Shown here one piece after another: positions 61,785 to 64,000 of a DNA stretch of 64,000 bases. The number at the start of each line of letters is the position of its first letter. Position 1 is the first letter of the stretch. Both the position numbers and the translations under genes were made by a program. The DNA comes from Colius striatus (Eukaryota > Chordata > Aves > Coliiformes > Coliidae). The stretch is taken from NCBI RefSeq assembly GCF_028858725.1, contig NC_084759.1, forward strand, positions 175,179,770 through 175,243,769, written 5' to 3'. Below the pieces are notes generated by a model. The model was not told the DNA's origin. It saw only the letters and a program-made list of their open reading frames with translations, and made no database searches.

Positions 61785-64000
61785 GTGAGCGCCGGTCCCA
61801 TCCCGCGTCCCGCCACCGGGGAGTCGCGACAGAAGGGGCTTCGCGACGCCTCGGCCCGGCGCCTCCGCACGGCGGGGCCGGCGGCAGGGAGGGACGAGGC
61901 AGCTCCCTTCCCCTGCTGCCAGCCGCTCCGAGGAGCCCGGCGGCGGGACGCCGTGCCCCGCTGGCTGCCATGCCGCCTGGGCGCCCATCCCGCGGTGGGC
62001 TGTTGTCGGCGGGGCTCTGGCGGATGGTCCTGCCCTACCCGCTGGCGACGGGACCGCGAAGGGCCGGTGGTGAGAGCGGCCGGACGGCGGCTTTAAGCTG
62101 AGCGGGCTGGCGCACCTGTAGTGGCAGCGAGTGCAGCGGAGCCTTGCGCTGGTAGTGACGAATGCTTGTAACGGCTCTGAATCGCAGTTCTTTAAAGCCT
62201 GCTAGTTCTTACAGCCTGAGGGAATGGTTAAAAAACCCCAGCCGCCAACCAGCACTCCGGGAAGGTCCGAAATCCACGTTTTGGAAGAAAGACCCGTCCC
62301 CGTCGGTAACGATAGCTCGGAAGGCTGGGGGCGGCAGCCCCGTCTGTGGGAGACAGCGAGGGATGAAGTGCTTTTCCGACCAAAAAGAAAATTAATTAAA
62401 GCAAAACAGGCAATTTCCTGGAAGTTTTGACAAAACCACGAGCCGAAAAAAAATAGTAAAAGCGTTAAAGCTGTGTAAAGGACTGTAATTAGGCATTCGG
62501 TGTGGTGTTAAGGTAAGAGGCAGCGCTTGGCGGGCTGCTGAGAGATGTCACTCGTGACTGTCGGGCCGGCCGAGCCGCTGCGGCGGGCACAGGCCCGCGG
62601 GAGACTGGCGTCGAGTTGGAAGCAAGTAGTCGTAACGATCTCTTTCTTGAATGTGCAGCGTTTCCTATAAATACATTCTCTCTTAATATAAATAACGTTT
62701 TAAAGTATATTGAGGAAGGCACACTTCAGTCGTGGATCTGACTGGAGCTGAATTCAAAGTTAACTTGCAGAATTCGATATTAAACTCACCATCTATATAG
62801 TATTTTACCTTTCCATCGTCATGTATAAATTTATTCCAACCTTGCATGATGTTTTCAGAATTTTTATTTGTAGTCATGCAGTTGTACTTAAAATGAAAAT
62901 CAGACAAGCAGAATAATATTTATTGATGTAAATCTAAGGTGGGAAACCAAAAGGCTTGTTTCAGAAACAGGATTAATAACAGTTGTTTTCTTTTCAAGTG
63001 TAATTTTGCTTCAGTTAAATCCTACAAACTGTTCTGCAAAATCCAAAGCAGTTTTTGATTCTTTAGCATGTTGTACTTTAAAGGTGAGCAGGAGAGAGTC
63101 AAAGAAGTGTATGCTAACATTTCTGACTATTTCAGAGCTCAACTGCTGTATTATCTTAAGCATATTAGTTATTTAAACATGTTTATTGTAGCCGCTGTAG
63201 GCCAAACCAGGAAATAAGATAAGTATCATCTTTCTGGAATTAGGTGCATATTCTTTCCTCCCCTTCCCCCCTGCCCCCCCAAGCTCTAGAGAGCATATGT
63301 ACAGAGCACATGTAAGAGAGGAGCCAGCAGATGTCCCAGCACTCATTGCTATAAGTAAACTATTTCTAAGTATTACAGAAGTTCCCGAATGCCACGATTT
63401 TCGAATGCCTGCTTCCAGGATTAGTTCTTTCTTTCATTGGCCTACACTGATGCTTGTAAATTTAGCAATGTATGGCAGGTGTGCCTAGTGATTTAGAGTC
63501 CGATCCTACATTTCTTCTGATCCTGTAGCTTCCAGGGATTTCAGAGGGAGCTTTGGACAAAAGCACCAGGCTCTTACATTTGAGAAGTGACAAATACTAG
63601 GTTTCCTCCTGCATTATGCACTCAGAAAAAAAGTCTCCTGCCAATGTAGATATACAACAATCCTTGTGTATTCTAACAGGGATCTTTTGATTCTGATCTG
63701 AATTGCATGTCTTAAAGTCATAAGGGCTCTTGGGTGTCTGAACTTTGATAAATGTAAATTAGATTACAACTGTCCTGCTGAGCCCGATTTTGTGGTTTCT
63801 TAGGAGTCTCTTCTGTCTAGCGTAGGCATATGCTGGGGGAACCGTTCAGGTTGGGCACTTGCATTTGTGAGTAAGGCTGTGGTGGTCAGGCTGTGTGTTG
63901 TTTCTTGTTTGTGCAGTGATAGGGCAAAAGACTATTTTGTCAGGATAAGAATTTTAGCCTTCAGAGACTAAAGTATTTTAACTAAGGAATTTGTACTAGG
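61785..64000 (+). other. DBX2: DBX2 intron 1 (5' part, runs off the window)
   Basis: The reading frame stays open past the donor to 62101, but the sequence loses DBX2 similarity and becomes Arg/Gly/Pro-rich, so this is intron. The island fades after about 62160 and the rest is AT-rich. I see no exon encoding the segment before the homeodomain or the homeodomain itself in 61785-64000. Single TATAAA-like and TTTATT words occur but nothing is assignable. Confidence 0.75.

Larger units (their letters stand above)
60895..62160 (+). promoter_or_regulatory. DBX2: CpG island and promoter region of DBX2
   Basis: A GC-rich, CpG-dense region of about 1.25 kb spans the presumed promoter, 5' UTR, first exon and early intron of DBX2, as is usual for developmental homeobox genes. 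An in-frame stop (TAG, 61433-61435) lies 12 bp before the start codon, so translation cannot begin further upstream in this frame. No convincing TATA box is placed. A polypyrimidine-CAG|GTGCAG word at about 60964-60989 looks like an acceptor next to a donor, but there is no evidence that it is used. Confidence 0.8.

Noticed and set aside
61785..62101. Continuation of the DBX2 reading frame past residue 112
   Set aside because: It follows a consensus donor and loses all DBX2 similarity; it is read-through into intron.
1..64000. CRISPR arrays, operons, tRNA or rRNA genes, novel defence or mobile gene systems
   Set aside because: No regularly spaced repeats, no packed genes, no cloverleaf or rRNA sequence recognised; the window is ordinary avian intron and intergenic DNA with two first exons.

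Overview
The window reads as nuclear DNA from a bird. The evidence is at least eight copies or fragments of the avian LINE CR1, several ending in the typical octamer tail built from ATTCTATG (or its complement), two avian-type endogenous retrovirus solo LTRs, and an AT-rich intron and intergenic background broken by two strong CpG islands. There are no bacterial-type gene blocks, operons or CRISPR arrays. The species cannot be fixed from the sequence.

Two genes are recognisable, each only by its first coding exon. On the minus strand, 16102-16198 encodes an acidic N-terminus that I assign to ANO6 (TMEM16F, a calcium-activated phospholipid scramblase). It ends at a consensus splice donor, so positions 1-16101 are the start of its first intron. 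On the plus strand, 61448-61784 encodes the N-terminal half of DBX2, a homeodomain transcription factor of the neural tube. It also ends at a consensus donor, and 61785-64000 is the start of DBX2 intron 1. The homeobox itself lies beyond the window. The two genes are head to head, about 45.2 kb apart between start codons. This matches the neighbour order I recall for vertebrates (NELL2-DBX2-ANO6), and that order supports the ANO6 call.

Layout: 1-15650, ANO6 intron 1 with three CR1 copies and a G-quadruplex-prone run at its island-proximal end; 15650-16640, ANO6 CpG island with GC boxes, a CCCGG/CTCGG pentanucleotide repeat and exon 1; 16640-60895, intergenic DNA with CR1 copies at 19.5, 20.6, 32.1, 38.2-39.35 and 48.3-50.0 kb, a small CpG-dense block joined to a purine tract of about 370 bp (32.88-33.37 kb), a 248-bp solo LTR (46496-46743) and a 960-bp solo LTR (48978-49937) inserted within CR1 sequence; 60895-62160, DBX2 CpG island with an inverted pair of YY1-like sites; then DBX2 intron 1.

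I found no new coding system. The items most worth a second look are structural: the nested LTR with intact target duplication, the two CR1 copies that share a frameshifting variant, a 24-bp perfect palindrome at 29007, the inverted YY1-like pair upstream of DBX2, and the orphan CpG/purine block. Other open reading frames are explained by repeats, by GC-rich islands or by chance.
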